Origin: Diphasiastrum complanatum
Lineage: Eukaryota; Streptophyta; Lycopodiopsida; Lycopodiales; Lycopodiaceae
Assembly (NCBI GenBank): GCA_029204225.1
Contig: CM055100.1
Span: 56,525,628 to 56,589,627 of the forward strand
Length of the DNA: 64,000 nucleotides
Direction of reading: 5' to 3'
Shown here piece after piece: positions 21,497-34,017 of the stretch. A program made the position numbers and the translations under genes. Position 1 is the first letter of the stretch, and each line of letters starts with the position of its first letter. The notes below the pieces were generated by a model. It saw only the letters and a program-made list of their open reading frames with translations. It did not search any database and was not told the DNA's origin.

Positions 21497-22984
21497 CAGC
21501 TTGAGTTGATTGAGCACATCACTGCTGGGATTTCTACTACCACAGACGTTGATCACTTCTGCTCGCACTCTTTCTTGCCAATCAGGATGGAGGGCCAGCA
21601 ACATTGTCGTCCATGTAAGCACTGACGCAGTTGTCTCATGCCCAGCGAAAAAGAAAGTCTTGCATTCATCCACAATATCCTGAATGCTCATTCTAAGATT
21701 CTTTTGATTACCTGGCAATTGACCTTTGTATGCAGATATCATAATGCCCAAAAGGTCCTTGTGTTGTGTGTCGTTTTGAGATTCCGAGTGGAGACGTTTC
21801 TCAACAATTTGGCGCAAGTTATCCTCAATCATCTTTCTGATTTTCCACCGATGAAGATTCTTGGCTGTTGGTAACATGCTGCAAAGGATGCCAGTAAGAT
21901 ACCTTGCCAATCAACTTAGTAGAAAGATGAATCACTGTAGAACTTCATAATCATTTACCTTTGTCCTGGTAAACGAATTGACATATTTGCTTCCCGCACA
22001 ATCTCTTGCTGGTGATATTGCAACTTGAACACCGTTTTACCTTCTTCATAGTTGATCCCAAATGCTGTTTGCGCGATAATGTCAGCGGTCAGATTATGAT
22101 ACTCTTCTACAACGTCAATCTCGAGAGGGTCCACAGACTTGGGTTGTTTGGCCTCCACAATCCTGCGCTCCCAATCATTCAGCATCTTTGTAGCCAGCTC
22201 TGACATTGTTTCTACCATGGCCTGCATAAATACAGCTTCCCAAGAAATTTTCAATGCTCAAAGTTCAAACCATTAAAATATCTATCGCCAACTGTAAGAG
22301 GTGATATTACAAGAAGAAACTGTACTTGAAGGAAGTTTAAATTCTGGGAGACTTGCTCATTTTACCTTCAGCTTATCAACGTGGAAGCCAGGACTAAGAA
22401 TCCGTCTCTCCTGTGCCCACTTTTCACCCTTGGCAAATACCAGGCCATCTCCTAACAGATCTCTAGTTTGGGCGTTAGGTGATACCTTAGGAAAATGCCC
22501 AAATTTATTGCTCAAGATCTCCTTTATCAGCTCTGGATCGGTGATCGTCAACCTAACCTCAGATCCAAACGTGTACACCAACATATCCCCTGTGAAGAAA
22601 TTGTAAGCCTCTAGGGATTGCGCAAAGCCCAAAAAACACACTGAAAATTTCCAAAAAAGAAAAATAGCAATCGCAACGATTACTGATGAGATTGGTACCA
22701 TAGAGCTTAGACCATGTCGTATAGTAAGGGAGGACACGAGGCACTATATCATGACATGAACGTTTCATCGGCGTGGAGGTTGCCTCGGCCACGAGTCGCA
22801 TGAATTCAGGTTGATTTCCCACGATTGGAATGAAAGGTGGCCCCTTTACTCCCTGCGCTTGAAGGCTCTTGTAAATCTGCCATGGGCGCCACCATAGATC
22901 TCTTAGCAGCCTCGTCACCCCGAGGATACATGCTATTCCTGCCACAGCTACAAGCCAATGAAGAAACATTGCGCCAGGCACCAA
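21497..22984 (-). CDS. Cytochrome P450, CYP72 clan, 3' end missing
   Basis: Minus strand, four exons with GT-AG introns inferred by eye: 22984-22699, 22589-22366, 22221-21959, 21878-21497. Start MVPGAMFLHWLVAVAGIACI is a membrane anchor, then the hinge GVKGPPFIPIVGNQPEF. Clan-typical text follows: SCHDIVPRVLPYY, TWSKLYG-DMLVYTFGSEVRL, TITDPELIKEILSNKFGHFP, LLGDGLVFAKGEKWAQERRI, LSPGFHVDKLK. The I-helix oxygen-binding motif is FFFAGHETTASVLTW. About 385 residues are present. The exon ending LNQLKL should be followed by the K-helix ExxR, the PERF region and the haem loop FxxGxRxCxG, none of which lies in the window to the left. Relatives hydroxylate hormones or other small hydrophobic molecules at the ER; the substrate here is unknown. 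Either a truncated pseudogene or a gene with a very long last intron. Confidence 0.85.
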
Positions 22985-23200
22985 TCTAATCTAGTGATTT
23001 GCAACGTTAACCTTTGCAGGTGATTAATCTCAGCTCACTCAGCTGCACTGCGGATAACAACGAACAAACGATGTCATAGAGGAGCAAAGGATGCGATACA
23101 GCGTGCTACATAAGAATGTTGGAGCTTGCATTCTACTTACGTCCAGGAAGCGAAGCAGCTCCTCAAATTATTCTGGTACCATGAAGTGGATATAGCTGAT

Positions 23201-23209
23201 CTTTATAGC
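23201..23209 (-). promoter_or_regulatory. Candidate TATA box of the P450
   Basis: Minus strand GCTATAAAG, about 217 bp upstream of the start codon. Position and sequence suit a plant core promoter; no experimental support. Confidence 0.45.
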
Positions 23210-23367
23210 ACTAGCAAGACTGGGAGAAGGAAAACCACACACCGACAGTCTCTCGTCCACCGTTTGTACATATTCCAGCAAACTAATAAAGCAATAGTAC
23301 GTTGCATTTTCCTGATTCAGCTGGCGACTCCGTGTTGTGTGCAGCTTCTGCATAGTACATGTAATTG

Positions 23368-23456
23368 CTGTCACAGTGACTTGCAGTTGACTGTTGCAGT
23401 GAAAGGCCAGTGTTCCTGTCACAGTGACTTGCAGTTGCAGTGAAAGGCCAGTGTTC
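23368..23456. repeat. Tandem duplication upstream of the P450
   Basis: CTGTCACAGTGACTTGCAGT…AAAGGCCAGTGTTC occurs twice head to tail (23368-23415 and 23416-23456). The first copy has seven extra bases. It includes the palindrome GTCACAGTGAC, so each unit is also an inverted repeat. Confidence 0.9.
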
Positions 23457-24645
23457 AGAAACCTTATGAGGTTTCCTTCCAAAAACACATATGTGAAAGA
23501 GTTCTCCAGCCTCTATTGAGTGACAATCTTTTAATTGCCATTTTCCCCTATAAAACCCGAGATTTATGATATAAAAAATCTTGTACAATTTTTGTCATGC
23601 CGATTTTTGGGAACAAATGCCGGTTCCATTCTTGAACTATGTTGGCTTTCCGAACACTGAGTGAAAGCGGTAAGATTCTAGAACTCGATAGCCATTGGTT
23701 GAGTTGGTTGTGGCTAATTTGTTGGCATTATCAACATCACATGAAACACGTAGCAGTGAGTAGCAGTGAGCATAGAGGATCAAACTCGTGATGCATTAAA
23801 TCTTCTCGAATCATATAGAATAATTATAGAAGTCTGGTTCACTCAACATCATTCATTCAAAAAGTAGAGTTATGAATAATTTTAAATATGTTCTAAAAGC
23901 CAAGGAATGAATGAAACTGACATCTTTTCTCAAAAATCAGCATCATGAAATCTTTGACGATTCTTTACATAGACATATGAAGACTTTTATGAGTAGTAGT
24001 CCTTAAAAACTCGGGAAGCTTAAGTTTATGAAATTGAGGATAATCCAAAAAATGTTTTCCAAACACAGTTGGATGTACTTACTGCCTTGAGGCTTGCCCC
24101 ACCAATGGTTGATTGTTTGATGGTTTGGTTGTTGATGTTAGGGTTTTGCATATTACTTGCTTGTGTAATGTGGGTTCTTGTTTTTGGTGGTTGATACTTC
24201 TTGGTTGAGGGTTGCCTTACTAGTAGGCTTATATCTTGAATGAGTGGGATTGATTATGGCTTGGTGTGAGTGATGGGTGGCTGATTTTTTAGCCATTATA
24301 TCTTTTTGGCCTATTTCTTTTTTCAGACTTGCGATTCAGTTTTTTCTCAACTAAGACGTTAACTTTCCAATCGCAACGTTCATATTTTAGAAAATTTGAT
24401 TTTCTTCATTTTCTCGTTTTACACCAACTCGATCCAACACGTGCAAAGTGGGTAAAACTACATCAAAATGCCTAGCTCTGATTTTATGCTACAAAGGTTG
24501 ATGTCATAAAGAGCAATGGGCCTCAAGTGGCTGCATTCATGACTAGCATCTCTCCGACTTCCGGCTACCTAAGTGCACACTGAGTTAAAGCTTGTACTTA
24601 ACCTACTTTTCCTCGAGTGCGCCATTGATTGCCATATTATTTTTT
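23457..24645. other. Unassigned sequence upstream of the P450
   Basis: No convincing ORF and no match to other parts of the window. Single-copy looking. Confidence 0.4.
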
Positions 24646-24649
24646 GAGT

Positions 24650-25020
24650 CAACTACAACAAGATCGAAACAACTTTAGTTAAAATTTGTTCAATCTTTAG
24701 TCAGTGGCATGTTCAACGAGTTTCAACTACGTGTTCCACACGCCGATCCAATCCTGAGCATGAACAGTTACCAACAACAACATCCCCACCAACAGATTTT
24801 TTTGGGGGGAGAAAGTGGATCTGCTTGGATCCACTGGAGCAGTTACGCTGCCAACAACAACATCAGCAATATCGATAGCCAAGGTCACAAGTCAAATATG
24901 AAAAGACTCCTACCACCAATTTTTGATGAATCCATCCCCTTGAGACTGATAATCAAAGTTTGTGCAACCTGCAGATCAAAGGTTTTCCTTGAGACTGTAA
25001 CTTCAACTGAGAGACTTGTT
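24650..25020 (+). mobile_element. Fragment of the Y-type element
   Basis: Matches the plus-strand element at 45790-46030 (CACACGCCGATCCAATC, GTTACCAACAACAACATCCCC, a T-run followed by GGGGGG) and then, after a gap, 46795-46900 (CTACCACCAATTTTTGATGA). The internal deletion relative to that copy is about 770 bp. The reading is Gln/Asn-rich and broken. Confidence 0.72.
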
Positions 25021-25940
25021 TACTCATTAGTTGTTGTACAAAACTGATAAAACTCGGGGCCATGTCTTATTCATATCTCATGGAAGTAAATATGTTTTAA
25101 AAAAAGACAAGGAACGCAACTTTATGCATTACTAGAACCGTCTAGCACATGCCCTATTAGTTAGACTGCTATACGAAATCGTAAAAGTTGGAATCGTTTG
25201 CTCATTCAATTCATGAAGTGTGTCAATTGGACCCGACCTCTGTGAAACACCAGAGCGGGCCTCCACCATCCGTGGTTGAAATACACCGCCTTGGCTAAGT
25301 GTCGCACTAGTCACACCCACAGTCGGAACTGTCTAGCGAAATACCTAGACCCGACGGTCAGCGAAATACCCCTGCTTACCAAACAAAGCGGCACGTATAA
25401 ATTGATCCCCACATAGCACGGAAGAACATAAAAGAAAAGGGATCCCACCTCATTGGATGAAACATCGATATTGCATGATTGTGTATATGCATGCTATGAT
25501 GGACCTTGATAAATTTTTCATGAGCACCACTGCAAAGATTGCCTACACCCATCTTTTTACCAACTATAAGCTGCCTAGAGTCTAGCCACATCTATTAGAC
25601 GATGCAAGAATTACCTTGTCATACACTCCAAATCTTGACATATGACTACTGCACTTCACCAGCAGTCAAGGTCTTGCAGTTAAGAGATCATCCCCTAAAC
25701 CCTAAGGAAACTATCCATTGAAACTAGAGGCACATCCTTGGGAGGTTGAGTATAAACCATACACGTACCCTTAGTGGGCCCTACACTCCAACGTCTGTCA
25801 ACATGGTATTTTGTCTATCCAGGGTAATGACCCTAATGGTTGAGTAAAGGACATAACCCCAACGACTAGAGGACGCCCCCTAGTACTAAATATCTCCCAG
25901 GATGATTTGGGCCCCCTATGATGAGGGGTGATGGTCAATT
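25021..25940. other. Unassigned sequence
   Basis: No recognisable ORF. A short repeat AGCGAAATACC occurs twice near 25335 and 25360. CAACATGGTATTTTG near 25799 looks like an LTR end plus PBS, but no LTR partner was found. Confidence 0.35.
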
Positions 25941-26340
25941 TCAACCCGGAATCCTTCTCAAATAATCATTGATAAGCGTTAGAAAATACTTTTCTCCCCC
26001 TATTGAGAGAGTCTGCATGGGCCCACATATGTCACTATGAACAACATCTAACACACATTTACTAGTATGTAACATATCAGACTTGAAAGGAGTTCTAGCT
26101 TGTCTTGCTACAATGCAATATTGACAGACCATGGTCTGAGTTACTGTCATTGTCTAGATCTCCACAATATGTCTATTTGACATATGATGAATGCTATTGA
26201 AATGTACATGACCCATTCTAAGATACCAAAGTAAATTCATGTGTACTGAAGCAGAAGTATACAAAGCTTGAAATTTGAAAATTTGCATTAACTAAGCTTG
26301 TAGAGATAACCTTGTCTTTTTTCAAGTGCAAGTTCTTTAG
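25941..26340 (-). pseudogene. Copia pre-integrase and integrase N-terminus
   Basis: Minus-strand reading: NLLWYLRMGHVHFNSIHHMS (pre-integrase), then CQYCIVARQARTPF, VVHSDICGPMQTLSIGG and KYFLTLINDY, the zinc-binding and early catalytic part of copia integrase. One TAG interrupts it. It is joined back to back with a plus-oriented RNase H fragment at 26341. Confidence 0.78.
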
Positions 26341-26736
26341 ATGAAACACATTGCGATCAAGTACCACTTGATAAGGAATCTGATTGGGAAGAAGATGTTG
26401 CAGACCACTTTCATTGGAACAAAAGACATGGTTGTTCACAACTTCACAAAGGCCTTAGACAAAGGTCTGTTCAAGAAACAAAGGAACAGTCTTGGAGTCG
26501 TCAAGCTATCGTGCTTTGAGAGGGAGCTGAAGAAACAAAATGTTTCTATTGGCAAAGCTTTGCTAGCTTTCAATCCTGAACTTTTGACAAAAGATGACAC
26601 GACACGACTCGACACGATACGACACAAAATCAGTCGGGCTCCTCAAAGGATCAAGAATATCAGCCAAGTACCAAGGGGATACAAATATTTGATCAAATAT
26701 CATGACATCAACAAAAGTGCTCTAGATCATGGCTAA
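26341..26736 (+). pseudogene. Copia RNase H C-terminal fragment
   Basis: Open frame of 131 codons. MKHIAIKYHLIRNLIGKKML, then NFTKALDKGLFKKQRNSLGV is the copia polyprotein tail. The following residues are unlike other copia ends and include a (CGACA)-rich stretch (26593-26630). No polypurine tract is visible. It may be read-through of a broken element. Confidence 0.65.
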
Positions 26737-27750
26737 TCTACCGCTCTTGTAATTCGCGATTAGTTGTAGATGTTTAATCTTTTTAATCTATAAGTTACAC
26801 AAAGCGACATAAAAAAGTTCGCGAACTATATACTTTCTGTTTGATGCATAATACAAGTAAGCAAGCAGTCAGAAAAAGACGAAAAATACAGAATACATGT
26901 CCGGTTGTGAGCGAGACAATTTTGTAGAGGATCTATAGATCCAGAAGTCCGCTAGTAAGTGAGACATGATTCGTGAGAGAACTGTATTTCTCTCACGCCA
27001 ATGCACTGTGTGGATCTGTCGCACAATGCTTGAAAAATCAAGAAAATCAATAGATAATATTGTAGTTGTCATGCACATATTATTCTATATGATTGTATGA
27101 TCTCGAATGAATATTTGTCTGTTACAATTCATGTATCTAATTCACTTGTTTATTCAATTTCGCACTTTGGTTTGATTTTGTTGAATGCTATATTAATCTG
27201 TTAACATAGATCAGCAATGTCTGTCTACACTCCGAAGGATTGTAGGAATAATATAGCCGGCAGTGACCAACAATCATATCTAGATTTATGACAAACTAAT
27301 CTTATTTGCGAATCCTTTCGCTTCGTGCTTCGCTTAGCGATCACTTGGCTATAAGGGTAAATCAATTTCAGAGCTCACTTAAGTTTCATTTCGTTTTGTT
27401 TTGTTTTGTCTTGTTTCGTTTCGTTTCGTTTCGTCTCGTTACAGAGCCTGATTGATCTTGTCGTGAACTCTTTCGCTTCTTTTCGTTTCGCTTCATGATT
27501 CCAACATGAATCAATGTCAGAGCTCGTCTAAGTTTTGCCTCGCTTTGCTTCATTTCGTTTTTGTCTAGATTTCATCTCGTTTTGTTTCGTTGCATTACGG
27601 AGCTTGACTGATCCAACATGAATTATGCTCGAACAAAAATAATTCGAGTTTCGCGAAACTATTCATGAATCATTCGAGATTTTTATCGGTTTGTCACCAG
27701 AGTTCTAGCTGAAATTTGCATTTTCTGAGCGCATTTTTCTCATCATTGTG
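26737..27750. repeat. LTR-like and TTTCG-repeat region
   Basis: No coding content. 27265-27350 resembles the inverse of 8071-8150. From 27385 interrupted TTTCG/TTTTG units (CGTTTCGTTTCGTTTCG) form two similar blocks, about 27352-27500 and 27510-27625. Each block starts with a form of TCAGAGCTC and ends with CGGAGCTTGACTGATC-like text, indicating a tandem duplication of about 150 bp. Confidence 0.5.
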
Positions 27751-27754
27751 TTCG

Positions 27755-28640
27755 ACAGTACTACAATCTAACCTCTTTGTCGAGAACTTTCTTCTGACAT
27801 AGTGATACTCGAGTTCAATGTGCTTACTCCTAGAATGAAATCTAGGGTTGGTTGACAAGTCAATGGCACTTTGATTATCACAAAATAGTGATGTCAGAGC
27901 ATATTAATTTAGACTTATATCTGAAAGTAAGTTTCTCAACCAAATTGCATTTGTAGTTGTGAGACTGCGATATACTCTGATTCTGTAGAAGATAGAATTA
28001 TCGAAGATTGCTTGCTACTGTTCCAGTACATAGGACCATTGTTGAGGATGAATGTAAATCCTGAAGTGGATCTACAAGTGTCTACATCTCTTGTCCACAA
28101 CTTGCGTCTGTGTAATCATTGAGTAAATTGAGTTTGTCGTTGTCGACTGCTCCATAACAAATGCAAAAGCTCATAGTAGCTCAAAGATATCTCATAACTT
28201 TGATAAGGGCCTTCCAATGTGTCTTAATCATAAACTGACTTAAGGAGCTAATTGCAAAAGCTATGTCTAGCCTGGTACAGATCATTGCATACATAAGAGA
28301 TCCTATTATCGAATGATGAGGATACTCATGCATTTGCTCCTTCGCTTCAATTGTTTGGGGACACTGGTCCCTTGACAATTTAGACCTGGTTCCATTGGTA
28401 AGAGAGATAACTTGCAATTAACCATATTATATCTAACTACCATATTGTAGATGTACCTCTGCTGAGTAATGTAGATCAACTTTCAATTTTTGTCTCTGTG
28501 GATTTGAATACTAAGGCAGAAATGAGCTTCGCCCAGATCGGTCATGTCGAATTTGGAAGATAGCATTGTCTTGTCTTTTTTTATCAGATCGATACTCTTG
28601 TCGAAGGGCAATGTGTCGTCCACGTATAGAGTAATAATGA
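27755..28640 (-). pseudogene. B1 reverse transcriptase tail and RNase H
   Basis: Minus strand. LYVDDTLPFDKSIDLI begins the stretch near 28620. MTDLGEAHFCLSIQIHRD and HHSIIGSLMYAMICTRLDIA follow at about 28300-28560. RNase H FCDNQSAIDLSTNPRFHSRS is at about 27790-27895, then KHIELEYHYVRRK. Frames are broken between the pieces. This is the C-terminal polymerase and RNase H part of a copia polyprotein; not functional. Confidence 0.78.
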
Positions 28641-28647
28641 TAAAAGA

Positions 28648-28986
28648 CTATTGCACTATCTTGAAATAAACATTCAAATCTGAAGAGCTTGGTGTATAGC
28701 CATGACCCATAAGAAAGTTATTGATCCTTAATCTTACAATACCTTCACCTTTGATAGTGTTTGTACTATCGTCACCAAGATGAACATACTTCTTTGTGCT
28801 GGAAGGCGTATAGGATTGGAAAATCTTATGATGATTGGTCATATGTTGAGTAGCTCCGGAATCCCAGAAATCACGAATCATCCGAATTCGCATATTTGTC
28901 TTTGACCATAAAAGCGTCTTCGTCCATTTCGACTTCAGGAGATGTTGTAATTGTATTTGCTTGTTGATCAGGTTGCTTAGCTGCAT
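28648..28986 (-). pseudogene. B1 protease fused to RT
   Basis: Open minus-strand frame with the retropepsin site FWDSGATQHMTNHHKIF, then YVHLGDDSTNTIKGEGIV, then directly FLMGHGYTPSSSDLNVYFKI. The last segment belongs to RT just before the YVDD block, so integrase and the RT fingers are deleted in frame. Confidence 0.8.
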
Positions 28987-28999
28987 TCTTCACTTTGAG

Positions 29000-29770
29000 A
29001 ATTCCGCAATCCTAGATCTCATGGTTATTGCGCTTGCAATACTTACAAAACATCTTCTTCTTCAACGAATGTGAATTCGATGATTGTTCTTGACTTTGAG
29101 TTTGTTTCTGATTCATCGTAGAGTGCTTGGAGCTTTTCTGCTTTTGTCATTTTGAGGTCTTGTTGACATATAGAGCATGAGACAAAGAGGTAGACGAAGT
29201 GTCTTGACTTTTTTGATTATCTTCTTGCAACAACATAGTGATAACTCTGGTAAGAGTTAAATCTGAGTGTGTCGTGATGATCATCACCTAGTTTTCATAT
29301 GTAGAGGACAGGCTTGAAAGCAATGTCATGATTTCATCTTGATCGTCTATGACTGATCCGACAACGGCCATCTATTGCAAGAGATTCTTAAACTGGTTAA
29401 TATGATTTTGAAGAGATCATTATTCGACATCTTGAGTCTGAAGTATTTCCTTCAAAGATATAACTTAGTAGTTACATCTCTCACATCATATAGTGAGCTC
29501 ATGATGTCCCGAACTTCTTTCGAAGTTTTAGCTGCAACTACGTAGCCAATTTGAGTATCTGATATATTGACGATAATAAGCGCAAAAGTTTTACCATCCT
29601 TCTATTTCCACTTTGAGTCTTCTATGTCGTCTTCAGGTTTCACTTTGATACCTGTAACAACATCCCACAACTCGTTGGCGATTATGAGAATCCTTCTGGA
29701 ACTTTAGTCTGTTGATGTTAAGAGAATACCGTGCTGCGCTACAATTGGAAATCAATTCTCTGATACTGAA
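29000..29770 (-). pseudogene. B1 gag
   Basis: Minus strand, several frames. Zinc knuckle region FCKYCKRNNHEI-stop-DC near 29010-29050, a TAG standing where Trp is expected. Upstream are gag helices resembling the open gag of B2 (33241-33748). PBS and LTR follow on the right. Broken and non-coding as it stands. Confidence 0.65.
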
Positions 29771-29882
29771 ACAAATTGATTGGAACTGCAAAATAATTTG
29801 ATATTGTTAAAAATATCAAGTATAAGAGCTTGCGCTTTGATAGAGTATCGGACTTTGAAGAAGATTCAACGCCCTGATACCA

Positions 29883-30725
<843 letters not shown>

Positions 30726-32919
30726 CTCGAGATCCCGTGTGCGGTGACTCATGGATGAGCTTGCGTTGGCATGGTGTCAGGTGGCACATAGCTAGGGAGA
30801 GCAAGTGACACTGCTAGGAGCCACGAGGAGCAGATGATGCTTTGGCGATCGGCTTGGATAGCAAGATGGTGACCTAGGGATGGGTCAAGACTACTTGGAG
30901 GTAGGTGGCATGGAGTATACCCGGTGTGGTACATATCCTGAGGCCATGGAGTGCATAATGGGGTGATGTGGATCTAGCATGCCCATGGTTGTGAGCCGAT
31001 AGGGATGGAGATGGTTGCTCAGGGAGTGACAACTACATACTTTGGCTAGTGATCAGGTGAGCTGGATGGTTATATGCACAGTGATGTCTAGGTTGCCGTC
31101 ACATGTTGTTTCTATCCATCATTATTTGGTAAGCATAATGCAGCTTTTGGTTAGATCCAATTGGAGTCTAGTTGCACTACAAGTGGACAGATTCATGGGA
31201 AGTTATCAACGGGTTAATGGATACTTGGTGATCAGATGGTACAAGGTACAGGGTTCTTGAGCCATTCTACCTGATCTGCTATGGATCGTGGGTGAGTTGT
31301 TCATCACGATGGTGGATCTATTTTGCATTTGCTTTGGTTTGGTTGGCATGATGGATATTGTGGGGAGATAGGCTCCTTGGTAGGAGGCCTATAGACTGGT
31401 CAAATCAGAGTTGACAATGTCAAGCATGAGAAGTCAAGCCTACATGGGATATACGACATGCTGATCATCATCAATATCTCTAGGAGATGGGTGAGCTACT
31501 CAAGTATATGGTGAGGTTTGTGGACATTCATTCATTGAGTCCTTGGTAGACTCTTGCGCTTGGATCATGGGGAATGGATGGGGATTAGCTTTCAGGGCTT
31601 ATTGGACAAGATGTCAAGGCAAAGCGGCTTGGAGCATGGATTTTTTGGAAGATACATCAGGGGTGAGGCTTGGAGTGCTCATTGGATCATGGGAGATCTT
31701 GGTTGATGTATGGAGACATCTATGTGATATGCTTGGATGTGAGGGCATCTTGGTTACAGTTGGGGGCCATAGTTAAGGACCTGATTTGGTGACCAATGGT
31801 GTAGTAGTGGATCTACAGGTGACAGGTGTTGGTATGACAGGATACCATAGTTTGTGCAAGCATGGTCATGTATTTGACATATTCGTATTGGTTTGCATGA
31901 ATGTGTGCTTGCATGTTACCTTGTCACGGGAGTCTAGATCTAAGTTGGAGTTGTATATGGTTGTGTATTTGCTACATCAGAAACAAAGTAGTCATTTTAT
32001 GCTCATGACTTGTCATTATGTCTACTAGTTGTCTATCTGGTGAGGGTATAATCTTATGGTGGTAGTAAGATTTTCTCAGGTTGATCCTTAGTCGCTCATT
32101 TATGTCAGCTTTACAGGTTTGTGCTTGTAAGTGCTTGATAGGATGTCAGCCTAGCTAGATGGAGGATGTAAGTCTCATGATGGCAATGGGATTTTTTAGT
32201 TTGAGCCATGTCGCTCATGTGGTCTACTTGTGTTCAAGTCAGAGGAGTCACTTGGTCGAGAGTGCAGTAGACTCTCTATATGAGCATTATGGTTGCATGA
32301 TACTTTGTGTGCCAAACCTGGTGGTTTGATGGTGTCCTTCAGTGTGAGTCAAGTACAAGGTAGCATGGATATGCATATCATCTTTTGGAAACTCCAGACG
32401 TTTCTATAGTTCATTGCCTTTGAGTCCTACTGCATTTGAGCTTAAGGGAGAGTGTTAAGAATCAGATTTGGTCTAGTATATTTTTATTGTAAGCTCGAAA
32501 TACAATATTGTTATTAGCTGTACATATCTTCAGTTAATTAGGATTTATAGATTTCAGTTTTAATCGGGACTAGACCCGCACTTGTTATATCAGTTGGTCG
32601 TTTGTCCCGTAGATGGCTACTTGGGTTAGCTGAGTAGCCACACGTAGGAAAAGTTAGTCTGTACAGTGTTATTTATAGTACTTGCTATACTTGGGGGGCA
32701 TGTCCCGAGTTTGTCGGTTGAATTTGGCCATATTGGGTCTGTGGCAGGTGGTAGGCCAATTTTAAGACACTTGTCTTTTCATGCAATTTGTGGATACTCT
32801 ATATGTACAATATCTTTGGTAATACAATTTAAGCATTTGTTGTGCCATCTTTGAGAGCTTGTGAGGAGTGTCTATGGTAATTGATTTATGTGATCTACAT
32901 ACTGCACTAGATCCTAACA
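30726..32919 (+). mobile_element. Non-coding LTR element C (3' part)
   Basis: A G-rich stretch of about 1.7 kb without significant ORFs (30726-32440), then polypurine tract AAGGGAGAG (32444-32452) and LTR 32453-32919. This is the layout of a large non-autonomous LTR element. The 5' LTR and PBS were not found, so its left limit is unknown; 30726 is only where B1 LTR similarity stops. Confidence 0.55.
32453..32919 (+). repeat. 3' LTR of element C
   Basis: 467 bp with matching termini TGTTAAGAATC…GATCCTAACA. It has a TATA-type segment near 32668 and is preceded by a polypurine tract. No second copy in the window. Confidence 0.65.
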
Positions 32920-33049
32920 AGATTTTAACACTTTGACCATAAATGCTCATTTGTCCATGTCGAGATTGGGAGATGTTGTGACTACATTTGCCTATCGATC
33001 TGCTTGCTTGTTGGCATTCTTTGCTTTTAATACCCTGCAATCTTAGATC

Positions 33050-33748
33050 TCATGATTAGTGCATTTGCAATACTTGCAGAATATCTTCTTCTTTGACTAT
33101 GGATTCGATAATTGTTCTTGACTTTGCATTTGTTTCTGATTTGATGCGGACTGCCTAGAGCTTTTTTGCTTATGTCTTTTTGAGCCTTTGTTGACATATA
33201 GAGCATGTGATGATGAAGTCAACAAAGCATCTTGACTTCTTCAATCATCTTCTTGCAGCAATATAGTGATAACTCCTATAAGAGTTAAATCTAAGTGTGT
33301 CAATATGATCATCACCCAATTCTCATATGTAGAGGGCAATCTTGAAAGCAATGTCATGATTTCATCTTGATCGTCTGTGACTGATCCGACAACGGCCATC
33401 TGTTGCAAGAGACTCTTAGACTGGTTAACATGATTCTGAAGTAAATCACCATTCGACATCTTGAGAGAAAATTCGTAGATGTAACTTAGAAGTAACATCC
33501 CTCACATCATATAGTGAGCTCAGAATGTCCAATACTTCCTTCAAAGTTTGAGCTTCAGCTACGTGGCCAATCTGAGTGTCTGATATATTGAGAATAATAA
33601 GCACGGAGGCTTTACCATCCTTTGACTTCCATATTGAGTCAGTTGTGTCATCTTTAGGCTTCTCTTCTATACCTGTGACAACATCCCACAACTCAATGGC
33701 GATTAGCAAGGTCTTCATTAAATTTCCACAAGTAGTAATTGGATCCAT
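33050..33748 (-). pseudogene. B2 gag
   Basis: Minus strand. The first open frame (33748-33446) reads MDPITTCGNLMKTLLIAIEL, WKSKDGKASVLIILNISDTQ, KEVLDILSSLYDVRDV. A frame change leads to 33498-33241 with MSNGDLLQNHVNQSKSLLQQ, DEIMTLLSRLPSTYENW. The zinc knuckle region reads FCKYCKCTNHEI-stop-DC near 33055-33090. Gag packages element RNA in the family; this copy has a frameshift and a stop in the knuckle. Confidence 0.75.
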
Positions 33749-34017
33749 TCAACTTGTCTACAATAAGACCGGCTATACTCTGAGAATCCATTTGAAACTT
33801 TAGTTTGCTGATATATAGATGACGTTAATTGAGAGATACCTTGCTGGATTACAATTGGAAATCAACTATCTGATATTGAAATTTGATACCACAAATTGAA
33901 GAATATGATATCGATTTGATATCGTGAAAGATATCAAGTATTAGAGCCCTGGAATAATATATCACTCTGATATCATGAAGGTATGCTCTAATATTATATA
34001 TTAGAGCTATAATACCT

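Noticed and set aside
21638-22606. Plus-strand ORFs opposite the P450 exons
   Set aside because: The minus-strand exons carry clear P450 motifs and splice sites; the plus-strand frames do not.
25130-25810. A further LTR ending at CAACATGGTATT
   Set aside because: No second copy, no matching start and no gag behind the supposed PBS.
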